Assembly (NCBI RefSeq): GCF_014352855.1
Contig: NZ_CP060697.1
Coordinates: 558,001-622,000, forward strand
Reading direction: 5' to 3'
Origin: Sphingomonas sabuli
GTDB taxonomy: Bacteria; Pseudomonadota; Alphaproteobacteria; Sphingomonadales; Sphingomonadaceae
DNA: 64,000 bases
Made by a program: the position numbers and the translations under genes. Below are positions 35,766 through 44,436 of this stretch, piece after piece. Every line of letters starts with the position of its first letter. Within the stretch, counting starts at the first letter, position 1. The notes beneath the pieces were generated by a model, which was given only the letters and a program-made list of their open reading frames with translations, did not search any database and was not told where the DNA came from.

Positions 35766-36397
35766 TACACGGATTCCACCAACGCTGGCTTATCCGCCAG
35801 TTCGGCCAAAGCGAGGCGGATGATCTTGATTCCGCCCGAAATGCCCAGCGCCGCCATGATCGCGGCGACGGTAAGGTCCGGCCAAGCGGTGCCCGTGCCG
35901 AATACGCCGAGCGCGGCGGCGACTACGGCGATATTGGCGATGGCGTCGTTGCGCGAGCAAATCCAGACCGAGCGCATGTTGGCATCGCCGTCGCGGAAAC
36001 GATAGAGCAGCAGCGCCACGCCGACATTGGCGGCAAGCGCAGCAAGTCCGATCCCGCCCATGATTGCGGGCGCCGGCGATGAGCCGTGGAACGCGGCGAG
36101 GATGGCGCCGATCATGACATATCCGCCAAGCGCCGCCAGCGTCACGCCCTTGACGAACGCCGCCCGCGCCCGCCAGGCAAGCGCCAGACCGGCAACACCG
36201 AGCGAGATCGCGTAATTGGCCGAATCGCCGAAGAAATCGAGCGCGTCCGCCTGGAGCGCGCGCGAATCGCCCAGTTCGCCGGCCGCGAACTCGACCGCGA
36301 ACATCGCCGCGTTGACGATGAGCGCAATCCATAGCGCCCGCCGCCACTGCGGCTGGTTGTGCGGCGCGGTCTTAGGGGCACAGCAGGAAGCAGACAT
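35765..36397 (-). CDS. CDF-like cation transporter, first gene of the metal operon
   Basis: A 210-residue short cation diffusion facilitator-type protein with a Cys pair near the start (MSASCCAPKT). Helix II carries RALQADALDFFGDSANYAISL, the HxxxD-like metal site (here D-x3-D), and helix V carries SRNDAIANIAVVAAALGV. It lacks the cytoplasmic C-terminal domain of longer CDF proteins. It is the promoter-proximal gene, divergent from the MerR gene across the operator at 36436-36456. Confidence 0.85.
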   Translation of the reverse strand: MSASCCAPKTAPHNQPQWRRALWIALIVNAAMFAVEFAAGELGDSRALQADALDFFGDSANYAISLGVAGLALAWRARAAFVKGVTLAALGGYVMIGAILAAFHGSSPAPAIMGGIGLAALAANVGVALLLYRFRDGDANMRSVWICSRNDAIANIAVVAAALGVFGTGTAWPDLTVAAIMAALGISGGIKIIRLALAELADKPALVESV

Positions 36398-36435
36398 TCG
36401 TCACCTCGACAAACTCGACGTGACACGCCATCTGC

Positions 36436-36456
36436 ACCTTATAGTCACTATAGGGT
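36436..36456 (-). promoter_or_regulatory. MerR/CadR-type operator between the metal operon and its regulator
   Basis: On the minus strand the sequence reads ACCCTATAGT-G-ACTATAAGGT, a 10+1+10 dyad with one mismatch. It directly overlaps a TTGACC -35 (36454-36459). This is the ACCCTATAGT...ACTATAGGGT layout known from CadR/PbrR-type promoters, where MerR proteins bind between -35 and -10. The -10 is poor, as expected for a long-spacer activator promoter; it was not fixed with certainty. Confidence 0.75.
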
Positions 36457-36473
36457 CAAGGGGTTTTTTCGCG

Positions 36474-36881
36474 ATGAAGATCGGCGAGCTTGCACGGCAG
36501 GCCGGCGCCAAGCCCGAAACCGTTCGCTTCTACGAGCAGGAGGGGTTGTTACCGGCACCTCCCAGAACCGCGGGCAATTACCGCGACTATGGCCCCGCGC
36601 ACCTCGCCCGGCTCGCCTTCATCCGCCACGCGCGGGCACTGGGTTTCGAGCTCGGCGATGTCCGGACGCTGCTCAGCCTCGCCGACCGGCCCGATCGCGA
36701 CTGCGCCGATGTCGATGCCATCGCCAGCGCGCATCTGGCCTCGGTTGAGCTCAAGATCGCCCGGCTGCAAAGCCTTAAGAGTGAACTCGAACGAATGGTC
36801 CGCCAGTGCCAGGGCGGTCACGTCGCCGAATGCAAGATTATCGATACCCTCAATGACCACAAGGACTGTGACGGCCATTAA
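36474..36881 (+). CDS. CadR-like MerR-family metal-responsive regulator
   Basis: A 135-residue MerR-family regulator starting at ATG 36474 (MKIGELARQAGAKPETVRFY). The winged-helix N-terminus is followed by a dimer helix and a metal-site region with Cys77 (DRDCADVD), Cys112 and Cys120 (CQGGHVAEC). The C-terminus is CDGH with further His. Cys77 plus Cys112/120 is the ligand set of Cd/Pb/Zn-type MerR proteins; Cu(I) sensors have Ser77 instead. It is divergent from the metal operon across the operator and probably autoregulates. Confidence 0.9.
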   Translation: MKIGELARQAGAKPETVRFYEQEGLLPAPPRTAGNYRDYGPAHLARLAFIRHARALGFELGDVRTLLSLADRPDRDCADVDAIASAHLASVELKIARLQSLKSELERMVRQCQGGHVAECKIIDTLNDHKDCDGH

Positions 36882-36946
36882 CTTGGCACCAATCCCTCTG
36901 GGCGGTTGGGGGAGGATCCTGCCCGATAGCGCGTGTACCCAATTGA

Positions 36947-38254
36947 TTAGGGCGTGCTGGGTAACTTGATGGTCGCGTCGTGATCGTCAATCAGTTCGAT
37001 GAACATGGCGTATGCGTTGCAATCGCGACCAACGCATCCTTCAGTCCCTCCCGAATGCATGCCAATTGCGATCGCTTTGCTTCCGGTGCCGGGGTTGAAA
37101 AACCAGGGTCCACCACTGTCCCCTGGCGCGGTGAGGTCCGGCTGTGACGTATTGCTCACGACGAAAAAGCCAGGATACCCGAATGCGGTCCCGTCAATCG
37201 CTTTGATCGTCCCGCATGTCAGTTTGGTCGTGTCACCACTTTTGCAAACCGCGTCCCCGACCTTCATGGAAGCCTTCGCCGCGTATGCGTAGATGTCGAA
37301 GTAATTCCCCGTGACACCGGGCACCTGGTTGTTCGGATTCTCGAAATAGACATCGTACAGTCCATCGTCTCCAAGAGCGCTGCTCCCTTCCAAAACCATG
37401 TAATCGTAAGGGCCCTCGAGCTTTCGAATAATCGGGCGTGCCCAATCGAACTTGATGAAGTGCACAGGATTGCCAAAACGGTGCGCAAAGATCTGCGGTG
37501 CCGGAACAGTACAATGCGCTGCAGTCAGCACCCCTTTCAAGCGACTGGCACCATATCTGACGGGAAAGCCAAAGGTGCACTGAGTTGGGTTTGGGTGAGC
37601 AGGATTGTCACTGATCCAGACGGCATGGCCGCCCGCGATGAAGTCGCCGCTCACCACGCCCGTAGGCGGCGCTTCACGCGCGGGCAGCTTGCGGACAACG
37701 AGATCAACCGTGCCGCGAAGACGAGGTGGTACGAGCGGTTCGGCACGCGCTAGGTCAGAAGCACTCCCCACGCCTAAATCAAAGCGCTGCTTTTTCTCCT
37801 CGAACCAGCCATCGAAGGCGATGTTCGCGCTCCGCAAAGCGGCCGACAGCTCTTCTAAATCTTGCCTCTTCTGCTTTCTCGATTTGTTGACTGGCACGAT
37901 CTGAACGTACCGCCGAAGTCGCGGCGAGAGACTTTCTCTGAAGGCTTGCCGTTCATTCTTGTCGAGAAAGGCAATATTGATCTTGTAGACGGGCTCATGT
38001 TCGATCCAAATGTCAGCGTATGCAGGATCGTTCTCGCGCTCGAGCCGCTGCGCGAGTTCCATGACCTCAGACTGCACAGCCAAGCGTTCTTCCGCGACCG
38101 CTTCGGACAGACCATAAGCCTGCATCAAATAGCTGACCACCGGGTTACGCCCACCAGCAAGCACTCTTTCAGAAGGCGGTTCCGGAACCGGAGGCTCTTG
38201 AGCCATCGCGGAAGACGCCATGGCCATTGACGCGGCAAGAGCGAGCAAGGTCAT
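36947..38254 (-). CDS. Secreted trypsin-like serine protease
   Basis: A 435-residue protein with a signal peptide (LLALAASMAMASSAMAQ) and a long N-terminal region (20-195) with charged helices. The C-terminal chymotrypsin-fold domain has the triad His247 (LTAAHC), Asp284 (PYDYMVLEG) and Ser380 (APGDSGGPW). The layout resembles the S1 streptogrisin/alpha-lytic-type proteases, in which an N-terminal pro-region assists folding. It follows a lipoprotein gene by one base on the same strand. The region looks less GC-biased than the trb genes, suggesting separate acquisition. Confidence 0.85.
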   Translation of the reverse strand: MTLLALAASMAMASSAMAQEPPVPEPPSERVLAGGRNPVVSYLMQAYGLSEAVAEERLAVQSEVMELAQRLERENDPAYADIWIEHEPVYKINIAFLDKNERQAFRESLSPRLRRYVQIVPVNKSRKQKRQDLEELSAALRSANIAFDGWFEEKKQRFDLGVGSASDLARAEPLVPPRLRGTVDLVVRKLPAREAPPTGVVSGDFIAGGHAVWISDNPAHPNPTQCTFGFPVRYGASRLKGVLTAAHCTVPAPQIFAHRFGNPVHFIKFDWARPIIRKLEGPYDYMVLEGSSALGDDGLYDVYFENPNNQVPGVTGNYFDIYAYAAKASMKVGDAVCKSGDTTKLTCGTIKAIDGTAFGYPGFFVVSNTSQPDLTAPGDSGGPWFFNPGTGSKAIAIGMHSGGTEGCVGRDCNAYAMFIELIDDHDATIKLPSTP

Positions 38255-38713
38255 CTACATTCCTTTCGCCAATGTAGCGCTGCCGAGCAGCACCAAAGTC
38301 TGTGGACAATGATCAGGAACAGGCGCCACGAGGGGCGTCTGCCTGTTTGCCGCGCCACCGCCGAAATTGTACGTCTTGCCCCCGACCAGATCCCCTTGAG
38401 GTCTGCGAACGACAAACCCTTGCGAGGCCAAGACCAAGCGGCTTCGGTTATCGAATACTGGGGTCGACGCTTCCTGAGCGCCGTAGAGGCGAAAAACGAC
38501 ACAGCCGTTTTGAATGTACAGCGCGCCAGTCAGGCTGGCTTCGGGGATGCCAGCAGCTGTCGCGCTCCTGAGCGCCAAATATGGCTGCGCGAGCGGAGGC
38601 TGTATCGAGCTTGGGCCGGATTCCACGGCGCAAGATGAGAGGCAGAAAGCGAAGCCGTAGACGAAGAGAGTCCCCGGAAGTCGGTTTCGCAACAGGCCGA
38701 ACTGCAGCCCCAT
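38255..38713 (-). CDS. Small lipoprotein paired with the protease
   Basis: A 152-residue protein starting at ATG 38713. The N-terminus ends in a lipobox (FAFCLSSC, Cys after LSS). The mature part is beta-rich with LTGALYIQNGCVVFRLYG and GGKTYNFGGGAANRQTP. No family is recognised. Its stop touches the protease ATG, so the two genes are probably cotranscribed, and the lipoprotein could be a partner of the secreted protease. The longer reading to 38860 lacks a signal-sequence match. Bases 38714-39038 hold no supported gene and are the divergent promoter region towards the TIR-like gene. Confidence 0.55.
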   Translation of the reverse strand: MGLQFGLLRNRLPGTLFVYGFAFCLSSCAVESGPSSIQPPLAQPYLALRSATAAGIPEASLTGALYIQNGCVVFRLYGAQEASTPVFDNRSRLVLASQGFVVRRPQGDLVGGKTYNFGGGAANRQTPLVAPVPDHCPQTLVLLGSATLAKGM

Positions 38714-39038
38714 TGGACGCGTCCGAGACGGGAGAAGCCGCAAGCGTGAACAACGCCGCCAGGTGACAGCGAGCATCGCGGGAAGGGAAAGCCGATTGCG
38801 TAACGTCCTCGCCATCTCGGCGACCTCGTGTTCAGGCAATTCGGCAGCGTAAACAACCATTGTAGACCTCCCTTGGTTCCAAATTGACGCGCGACGACCG
38901 TAGCTTAGCTGATTCCCCCAGGTATCTCAGGAGCGAAGGTCGCCGGTCGGTCGTCGCGAGCATCGACCTGTCGCCACGAGACTCATTCAAGCGCCAGCGC
39001 CCTAGCGAAGGCCGCGGTCCCTACCCACATCGCGCCCC

Positions 39039-40433
39039 ATGAACATCTTCTGGTCCTGGCAGAGCGACACGCACCAGCCCACCGGCCGCTATTTCGTGCG
39101 CGACGTCCTCAATCAATTGGCTGCCGAACTGAACGGGTTCGATGCCATCGACGAAGCCGAGCGCCCGGGTCCCGGTGAGGACAGCGACGACGATGCCGAC
39201 CCGGTCGATCACGACGATAGCCAAGTGTTCGTCGACCATGACATGAAGGGCATCGCCGGCCACGCACCGATCGCCGACACGATCTTGAAGAAGATTGAGG
39301 CGGCCGCCGTGTTCGTCGCCGATCTGACGCCGATCGCCATGACCAAGGCGGGCAAACTGGTCCCCAACCCCAATGTCATGATCGAGCTCGGCTATGCGAT
39401 TCGCGCCCTCAAGCACCAGCGCCTCGTGCTGATTGCCAACCAGGCCGAGAAAGCCAAGCTCGATAAATTGCCGTTCGACCTCAAGCACTGGAGCGCGCCG
39501 GTGATGTATAAGTTGCCGAGCGATGCCGGCGAGGAGCGCATTCGCGAGGAAGCCGCCAGGCTCAAGGCCGCATTGAAGCCTAGGATCGAAGCCTCGCTCA
39601 AGGTCGCCGCCCGCGAGATGAAGGCCGCAAAGCGGATCACGCACCGCGAGCCCGAGCTCGCGATCACGTTCGACGACGATATGGAGCTTCCCATCCCTCT
39701 CACCCAGCGGCTGCGCGAAGGCCGCGTGAAGACGCTCGAGGAGATCAAAGCCGAGACCCCGCTACGCCGCCTTCCACCCAAGAAGCCCAGCCGGGCCGGC
39801 GTTATCGCCGAACCCCGTTCATCAGACATCCTGCGCATGTTCGCGCAGCCGCGCACGCCCGAGAAGTGGAGCCGCGAAGAGACCGAAGGCTATAACAGCA
39901 TCGTCTCATCCTACTATCGCCGCTACGAGACCTATCTCGAGGAAGACGCCGACTATCGCCGGATGGTCCTGCGGAGCTTCCAGGTCAAACTGCTGCTCGA
40001 CAATTCAGGGACGGCGCCGGCGACCAACATCGATGCGGTGCTGTCTTTCCCGAGCAGCATCATCCTTCACGATTTCGAGAAGTTTCCCGAAGGGCCGATC
40101 GCGCCCGAACCGCCGCCGCTGCGCCCATTGGCGCCCGGCCAGGGCTGGGTGACGCCGGTTCGGCAGTCGATCGACATTCCCCGACTGACCACGCCCCTTC
40201 AGTTCAGATCGACCCATATCCATCCCGGCCGGCACCAAGTTCGCTTCGACCTCAAGGATTTGAAGCATCACGAGCGCGCCATCATCGACGCATTCATCGT
40301 CTCGTTCGCGGCGCCGAAGGATATCGGCGACTTCGAGGTGGATTATGTGATTACCGCCAACGAACCGCTCGACCCGATTCGCGGGACCTTGCGCTTCCCG
40401 GTGTCGTTCGACGACGACGACAAGGCCGCCTAG
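39039..40433 (+). CDS. TIR-like domain protein (possible anti-phage effector)
   Basis: A 464-residue protein. The first 130 residues look like a TIR/STING-like fold: FWSWQSDTHQPTGRYFVRDVL, then VFVADLTPIA, then LVPNPNVMIELGYAIRALK with Glu117 where the catalytic Glu of TIR NADases lies. The middle is a charged linker and a Pro-rich stretch (PPPLRPLAPGQGW). The C-terminal 120 residues are beta-rich and of unknown function, perhaps the sensor. It is monocistronic and divergent from the protease pair. NADase activity and defence function are inferences. Confidence 0.65.
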   Translation: MNIFWSWQSDTHQPTGRYFVRDVLNQLAAELNGFDAIDEAERPGPGEDSDDDADPVDHDDSQVFVDHDMKGIAGHAPIADTILKKIEAAAVFVADLTPIAMTKAGKLVPNPNVMIELGYAIRALKHQRLVLIANQAEKAKLDKLPFDLKHWSAPVMYKLPSDAGEERIREEAARLKAALKPRIEASLKVAAREMKAAKRITHREPELAITFDDDMELPIPLTQRLREGRVKTLEEIKAETPLRRLPPKKPSRAGVIAEPRSSDILRMFAQPRTPEKWSREETEGYNSIVSSYYRRYETYLEEDADYRRMVLRSFQVKLLLDNSGTAPATNIDAVLSFPSSIILHDFEKFPEGPIAPEPPPLRPLAPGQGWVTPVRQSIDIPRLTTPLQFRSTHIHPGRHQVRFDLKDLKHHERAIIDAFIVSFAAPKDIGDFEVDYVITANEPLDPIRGTLRFPVSFDDDDKAA

Positions 40434-40485
40434 CCCCCAGTCTCGTTCTGGCCCGTCGTCGTCGTCGAGCGACGTGCCGTAGCGA

Positions 40486-41259
40486 TCATGGCTGGCCCAT
40501 CAGAGGGTCTTCGTCGATCTCCTTCCACGGTTGCCCCTGGAGCGTCGCCCAGCCGCGTCCGATCCGCCGTTTCAGGCCGTCGGAAATCACGCCGCCCGAG
40601 CGCGCATGAAATGTCAGGAAGCTGTCGCCTCCTTGCGCTTTGCCACCTTCGAGAAACGGCGTGCTGGCGAGGATCATCGCCTTGATGATTGGATAACGAT
40701 CGTCCGCCAGCATGTCGTTGGCGATCCAGCGGACGAGGTCGCGGCGCATGATCGACGGCGGCGCGACCACGGCGAACACGCCGATCGCATCCTCCCACCC
40801 AAGCGCCTCGGCGGTGGCCTCGATCTGCTTGGCCGACGCACGCACTTCCTTGCGCAGCCGATCGCCGATTTCGCGCAGCATGCGTCCGGCGGCGCGCGGC
40901 TCGACCTTATCGAGCGGCACCGAGACTTCGCCGAACACGATCATCTTGCCATGTTCGATCAGGATCTGGCCGAGCTTCTGCTTGACCGCCGACGAGGCGG
41001 CACGGTTGCTGGTTAGCGACTTGACCTCGACGATCAGGCGCTCGTTCGGGAACAGCACGTCGGCCACCTTGCCCGGACCGGCGACGATGGTGTCGGCGTC
41101 GATCCCGCCTGCCTGCCGGAGCGCGGCGACCATCAGATCATGTTGGTTGTCGATCCGCTCGAGGCGCGGCGAGAAAAGGATCGGCATTTCATCGAACCGA
41201 AGGCCGGGTGCTGCCGGTGCACTCCCCATCCGGTGCCGCAGCCAGTCCAGCACTCCCAT
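40486..41259 (-). CDS. PD-(D/E)XK-type nuclease-like protein
   Basis: A 257-residue protein with Asp67 in VADVLFPNERLIVEVKSL and Glu78-x-Lys80, the D-x10-ExK signature of the PD-(D/E)XK fold. The rest includes FGEVSVPLDKVEPRAAGRML and VVAPPSIMRRDLVRWIAND. I do not recognise a named subfamily. Its ATG overlaps the thermonuclease gene stop by one base, so the two are one operon on the minus strand. It is convergent with the TIR-like gene. Confidence 0.6.
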   Translation of the reverse strand: MGVLDWLRHRMGSAPAAPGLRFDEMPILFSPRLERIDNQHDLMVAALRQAGGIDADTIVAGPGKVADVLFPNERLIVEVKSLTSNRAASSAVKQKLGQILIEHGKMIVFGEVSVPLDKVEPRAAGRMLREIGDRLRKEVRASAKQIEATAEALGWEDAIGVFAVVAPPSIMRRDLVRWIANDMLADDRYPIIKAMILASTPFLEGGKAQGGDSFLTFHARSGGVISDGLKRRIGRGWATLQGQPWKEIDEDPLMGQP

Positions 41260-41615
41260 CAGCGGCGCGCGCAGGCGCGGCCGATCTCGCCGCCCGTGTC
41301 CCAGTGGACCTTGTAGATCGCCGCGCCGTAGCGCAGCTGCCAGCAGGAGAGATCGGTCTTGCCCGCCCAGGCGCGCACTACCGCGCGTCCAAAGCGGTCG
41401 CGCGTCACGAGCCGATAGCGAAGGCGGCCCTGTTTAAGGCCCCGCACGAGGCTGGCACGCGACTGTGCTCCATCGCCGCTGACGCAGGTTCGCCAGCGCG
41501 GGCAATCGTTGAGTTCCGGCGCGTCGATGCCCAGCAGCCGGAGGCGCTCGGCGCCGCACCTTAGGGAATCGCCATCAACGACATAGGCGCTGGGGCAATC
41601 GATAACGGCGGGCAT
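41259..41615 (-). CDS. Thermonuclease (SNase-like) family protein
   Basis: A 118-residue protein starting at ATG 41615 (MPAVIDCPSAYVVDGDSL). SNase-type active-site elements are visible: Asp14/Asp16 in DGDSLR, Arg26-type RLRLLGIDAPE, and the catalytic RDRFGR (residues 72-77). It is shorter than typical secreted thermonucleases and has no clear signal peptide. Nuclease function is expected from the intact motifs; the biological role here is unknown. Confidence 0.85.
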   Translation of the reverse strand: MPAVIDCPSAYVVDGDSLRCGAERLRLLGIDAPELNDCPRWRTCVSGDGAQSRASLVRGLKQGRLRYRLVTRDRFGRAVVRAWAGKTDLSCWQLRYGAAIYKVHWDTGGEIGRACARR

Positions 41616-41748
41616 GGTGTCTTCCTTGGGACAGGGCTTCGGGCGGGATGTCGACGCTAGCGCGGGCGAGCCATTCCCCGCCACCCGGAAAGCAGGGAAA
41701 AGGCGGCGTCCGATTTCGGACGCCGCCCTTATTTGCCAGTGCGGACGG

Positions 41749-43548
41749 TCAGGCCGCCTCGGCCACCATCTCTTCGGCCACCTGCTCCTCCCCTTCCTCC
41801 GGGGCCGGAGGAGACGCCGCCGCCTCCGCTTCCTCCGCACCGAACAAATGCGCGACCTCGGCATGATGGCGCACCGTCCCGGCCCCGCCGCGCTCCGTAT
41901 AATGGCTTGGCGGAACCTGCATCCAGCGCGGCACCCAGCCTTCCACCTTGGCGCGGCCATTGGCCCCCGCAAGGCAATCGCTGAGAATCGCCTTCTGCGC
42001 CTTGACCTTCTCGGTGCGATTGGCCTCGGCGACCTCGTTCCCCGCCATGTCCGCGATCATGGGGGTGAGGACTTCGCGGTCGCGGATGAGGTCGATGAAC
42101 GCGTCATCGGCCTGCCAATGGTCGCGCATGTCGAGGCCAAGGTGGAGGCTCAAGGCTTCGACTTCGGCGCTGCCCGCTGCCAATGCCTCGCCCATGGCGA
42201 GCGCGACCACCCGCATGACCGCCGCGTCGTCCAGCGCCAGCAGCCGGACGAACAGTTCGGCAGTGCCGGTCGAGCCATAAGCCGCGCCGGTCTGGATCAG
42301 CGTCGGCGATTCCGCGTCGAGATCGAGCAATGCCAGCAGTTCGCGCCGCTCGGCATCGAAGCGGGTTTCTGCGGGCGAGGTCTCGATGCTTTCGGCAATG
42401 GCATCCGAACTGCTGCGCTGCGGCTCTGGCCGGACGGCGAACAGATAGGAACCGGCCAGGACGTGCGCGGCCATCAACCGAAGCGCGGCGTCGGGGGCGC
42501 CGAGCAGGTCGGCGCGAACCGCCGCATGGCGGTGAAGGTCGATGTAGTTTTGCAGGCTGCCGGTCACTTCGCTGCGCTGGGGCTTGGCCTCGCTCGGCCC
42601 CTCGCCCGCCGCCAGCCGACGCGCGTCCTTGCGCGTTAGATAGCCTTCATGGAAGGCGACCTCGCCGCGCTGCGACACGGCGATATAGACCTTGCCGCCC
42701 TTGGACTTGGCGGTTCGCTCATAGTCCCAGCTGGGGAAATATTGGCCGGGTTCGAGGACGACCACCTCGCTCCAGCCCGCGCCCAGATAGGCTTGGCGCT
42801 TCTCCTCGATGGCCGCGCGCTGCGCGTCCCAGAATGCACCCGCATCGGCAAAATAGCCGCCGTCGCCGAACAGGTCGGTGACGATTGCATGGGGGTAGGT
42901 TTCGAGGTCGAAGATGGCGTGAGCGGTGGCAATCGATGCGCCGCCGAACAACCAGCTTTTGAGGCTCGCCCCCATCGGCGCGTAACGCTCCTTGTCGGCA
43001 AGCAGGGCAAGCCAGTCCTTCTGCTGCGCCTTGGTCGCCATGGTCAGCAATTTGACGCTGCCGCCATCGATGTCGCCCGCGCGATAGAGGTCGCGGATTT
43101 TAGGCAGCAGGTTGCCGAGCGCGAGCACTTGGCCCACCTGCCGTTCGGTCAGGCCGAACACGAGGCCGATTTCTTCCGCCGAGCGGCCTTCCTTCACCAG
43201 CCTTGTGAAGCTGACCCATTGCTCGACCTCATGCGGCTCGGCGCGCGCGACATTTTCAAGGATCGAGGCTTCGAGCGCGGCGGCGTCGTCGCCTGCGTCC
43301 ATGATCGCGCATGGCAGGTCGGCGGCTTTGCCGTCTTCGGCGGCGAGGGACGCGGCAAGGAAGCGCCGCCGTCCGGCGACAATCTCATAGCCTTCGCCCT
43401 CGGCTCGTGGACGAACGATCAGGGGCACGAGGACGCCGCGCAGCCGGATCGAGGGAAGCAAATCGTCGAGGTCGGGTGGCTTCTTGCCCGCGCGCATATT
43501 GGCGTCCGACACGGTCAGTCGCGACAGTGCTATATGTTGAAGCTGCAT
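41749..43548 (-). CDS. parB: ParB/Spo0J-family partition protein
   Basis: A 599-residue ParB-family protein. The ATG at 43548 (MQLQHIALSRLTVSDANMRA) opens the ParB N-terminal nuclease-like domain with GVLVPLIVRP, VAGRRRFLAA and ILENVARAEPHEVEQW, followed by the helix-turn-helix (GRSAEEIGLVFGLTERQVGQVLAL). The C-terminal 330 residues are longer than in chromosomal ParB and are typical of plasmid/element ParB-like proteins. No ParA gene is seen in the window. The operon may start with the 56-residue gene 88 bases upstream. Confidence 0.93.
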   Translation of the reverse strand: MQLQHIALSRLTVSDANMRAGKKPPDLDDLLPSIRLRGVLVPLIVRPRAEGEGYEIVAGRRRFLAASLAAEDGKAADLPCAIMDAGDDAAALEASILENVARAEPHEVEQWVSFTRLVKEGRSAEEIGLVFGLTERQVGQVLALGNLLPKIRDLYRAGDIDGGSVKLLTMATKAQQKDWLALLADKERYAPMGASLKSWLFGGASIATAHAIFDLETYPHAIVTDLFGDGGYFADAGAFWDAQRAAIEEKRQAYLGAGWSEVVVLEPGQYFPSWDYERTAKSKGGKVYIAVSQRGEVAFHEGYLTRKDARRLAAGEGPSEAKPQRSEVTGSLQNYIDLHRHAAVRADLLGAPDAALRLMAAHVLAGSYLFAVRPEPQRSSSDAIAESIETSPAETRFDAERRELLALLDLDAESPTLIQTGAAYGSTGTAELFVRLLALDDAAVMRVVALAMGEALAAGSAEVEALSLHLGLDMRDHWQADDAFIDLIRDREVLTPMIADMAGNEVAEANRTEKVKAQKAILSDCLAGANGRAKVEGWVPRWMQVPPSHYTERGGAGTVRHHAEVAHLFGAEEAEAAASPPAPEEGEEQVAEEMVAEAA

Positions 43549-43636
43549 GGCTTTCACTCCTTGGCGCCGGTCGGAGGGAAGCGGACGCGAAGGGGCGACC
43601 GGCGCTCCTCCCTCGGCCCGATGGGAAAGCGGCACG

Positions 43637-43807
43637 TCATCCGAACAGCTCGAGCTGGTTTCGCGCGGCGAGGTCGAACAGGCCGATGTCGAGCGGCTTC
43701 TGAGCCTTGATCGGAAGGAGCGGTGCTGCGGCGCGCAGCGCCAGTTGGTCGGCAAGCCGCACCGGGGCAACACCACAGACCAGAAATTGCTCGCCGAGCG
43801 GCGTCAT
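43637..43807 (-). CDS. Small conserved-looking protein upstream of parB
   Basis: A 56-residue protein starting at ATG 43807 (MTPLGEQFLVCGVAPVRLAD) and ending in IGLFDLAARNQLELFG. The upstream extension to 43897 is Gly-rich and unlikely to be translated. No family is recognised. It is on the same strand as parB, 88 bases upstream, and directly follows copy 3 of the structured leader. Confidence 0.55.
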   Translation of the reverse strand: MTPLGEQFLVCGVAPVRLADQLALRAAAPLLPIKAQKPLDIGLFDLAARNQLELFG

Positions 43808-44436
43808 TTCGCTGGCCCCGCCCGCGCTCCCGCCCGGCCCTGCCCCCCGCTCTCCGGTCTGGAAGTTTGCGCCCACGGACCCGTCCTCAAGCCTCAAAAA
43901 TCACCACCGCCCCGGGAAAAGCGGGGTGGGCGGCAAGAGGCGGACGGCAGGCCCGGCCAGGAAGGGCGCCGGCATCCCGCAAGGGACCGGAACGCCAAGT
44001 GGAGGAGCCGGTCCGAAGGGCCGGCTTGCCGGCGACCTGGCCGGGCCTAGAGGACGCGTCGCCCACCCCGGTTTTTCCGGGGCCGCACAACGCCGGCGTG
44101 CGAAAGCGCGCCGTCCTTACCGCCGCGCCTCGCGGCGGTCCGTCAGCTGATCGTTACCGAAAGGCCGAGACCCGCTTGGCGGGGCTCGGTCGGGAGCGCC
44201 TCGGCGCGAGCGATAGAGCTGCGGTCGGACCGGCATCGCCGGGCCGAGACGCAAACCCTAGATGGGTGTCGAGCAGCCCGCCGCTCCGAAACGAACGAGG
44301 GCCAGAATATGACAAAGCCCGGGGAGCTTGTCGCTCAACCCGGGCTTCGGCCCGTAAAACCGAGCGGGCTCCTTTGGTTATCGCGCCATTGTCGTTCGAT
44401 CAATCGTGTCACGGTCTCATGCAACGTCCCTCGCTG
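43808..44436. repeat. Hairpin-rich gene-free region with copy 3 of the structured repeat
   Basis: A 629-base stretch without a convincing gene. Copy 3 spans 43903-44050: a CACCGCCCCGGG / GCGGGGTGG hairpin with AAAA loop, GGAGGA at 44001, CCTAG at 44046. Further right are CCGAGACCCGC with a near-complementary arm (44165-44189) and AAGCCCGGG with its exact complement (44315-44347). Lying between ParB and DUF2285 genes, it could hold an origin, centromere or shared promoter; none is proven. Confidence 0.45.

Noticed and set aside
42649..43710. 353-residue open frame on the plus strand
   Set aside because: Antisense to parB; no recognisable features.
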